A stretch of DNA of 24,738 nt. It comes from Prevotella sp. UBA1395. Its GTDB lineage: Bacteria > Bacteroidota > Bacteroidia > Bacteroidales > Bacteroidaceae. Made by a program: the position numbers and the translations under genes. This document shows positions 24,441-24,738 of the stretch, one piece after another. The notes beneath the pieces are model-generated. The model did not search any database and was not told the origin of the DNA. It worked only from the letters and a program-made list of their open reading frames with translations. The DNA lies in NCBI GenBank assembly GCA_002305235.1, contig DBQL01000183.1, positions 1-24,738 on the forward strand. Direction: 5' to 3'. Every line of letters starts with the position of its first letter. Positions within the stretch are counted from its first letter, which is position 1.

Positions 24441-24738
24441 ATGATGACATTATTCGATCAAGTAAGCAGCGATATCAGAACGGCCATGAAGGCCCATGAC
24501 AAAGTGCGCGTGGAGACACTGCGCAACATCAAGAAATACTTCCTCGAGGCCAAGACCGCCCCGGGAGCCAACGACACGCTCGAAGACGACGCGGCGTTGA
24601 AGATATTACAAAAGTTGGCCAAACAGGGCGAAGAGAGTGCCCAAACTTATACGCAAGCGGGCAGGCCGGAACTGGCCGAGGCCGAACTGGCACAGGTCAG
24701 CGTGATCAAAGACTATCTGCCCCGGCCGCTCACCGAGG
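24441..24738 (+). CDS. GatB/YqeY-domain protein, C-terminus cut by right edge
   Basis: Ninety-nine codons are visible before the window ends. The start is the ATG at 24441, with a second ATG directly after it at 24444. The sequence begins MTLFDQVSSDIRTAMKAHDK and then VRVETLRNIKKYFLEAK, ending in VSVIKDYLPRPLTE. This is the pattern of YqeY-like proteins (about 150 residues), which share the tRNA-binding tail domain of the GatB amidotransferase subunit. Their molecular role is not settled. It lies 25 bases after ftsZ in the same direction, a neighbour I have commonly seen for ftsZ in Bacteroidota. Roughly a third of the protein is missing. Confidence 0.9.
   Translation, partial: MMTLFDQVSSDIRTAMKAHDKVRVETLRNIKKYFLEAKTAPGANDTLEDDAALKILQKLAKQGEESAQTYTQAGRPELAEAELAQVSVIKDYLPRPLTE

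Overview
The window is chromosomal DNA from a member of the Bacteroidota, most likely a Prevotella-like member of the Bacteroidales with a fairly high GC content. The evidence is the gene families and their order (dut, TPR protein, DUF4292 lipoprotein, EnvC-like protein; a two-gene glycine-lipid acyltransferase pair; a dcw cluster ending ftsQ-ftsA-ftsZ-yqeY), the Bacteroidota-type -7 promoter boxes (TAnnTTTG) in front of several genes, and the near absence of purine-rich Shine-Dalgarno sequences. The genus is inference; no rRNA or other marker is present.

Left part (1-4184, minus strand): a four-gene envelope/nucleotide operon read right to left. The order is dut (dUTPase), a secreted TPR-repeat protein, a DUF4292 lipoprotein and an EnvC-like coiled-coil protein cut by the left edge. 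Junctions are tight: dut and the TPR gene are about 10 bases apart, and the next two junctions overlap by 4 bases and by 1 base. Diverging from it on the plus strand is a dGTPase-type dNTP triphosphohydrolase (4295-5632), so two dNTP-pool enzymes share a 110-base promoter region. A 22-bp perfect-stem terminator closes the dGTPase gene.

Middle (5787-7641, minus strand): an acyltransferase pair, a PlsC-like O-acyltransferase followed by an OlsB/hemolysin-like GNAT N-acyltransferase. It matches the glsA/glsB pair that makes glycine (amino-acid) lipids in Bacteroides. Upstream is a 738-base gene-free stretch (7642-8379). It is C-rich on the plus strand and holds a strong two-part hairpin, four 11-bp-spaced CCAT repeats and shorter duplications. 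It ends in the operator and promoter of the division cluster: three 10-bp MraZ-box repeats followed by a -7 box.

Right part (8380-24738, plus strand): a complete-looking Bacteroidota dcw cluster: mraZ, rsmH, ftsL-like, ftsI (PBP with PASTA), murE, mraY, murD, ftsW, murG, murC, ftsQ, ftsA, ftsZ and the start of a GatB/YqeY-domain gene. It makes UDP-MurNAc-peptide precursors (MurC, MurD, MurE), the lipid-linked intermediates (MraY, MurG) and the divisome (FtsL, FtsI, FtsW, FtsQ, FtsA, FtsZ). murF and ddl are absent and must lie elsewhere. A second promoter probably lies in front of murG. No mobile element, CRISPR array, tRNA or rRNA was seen. Nothing in the coding part looks like a new system; the least explained DNA is the structured spacer between the glycine-lipid genes and mraZ.
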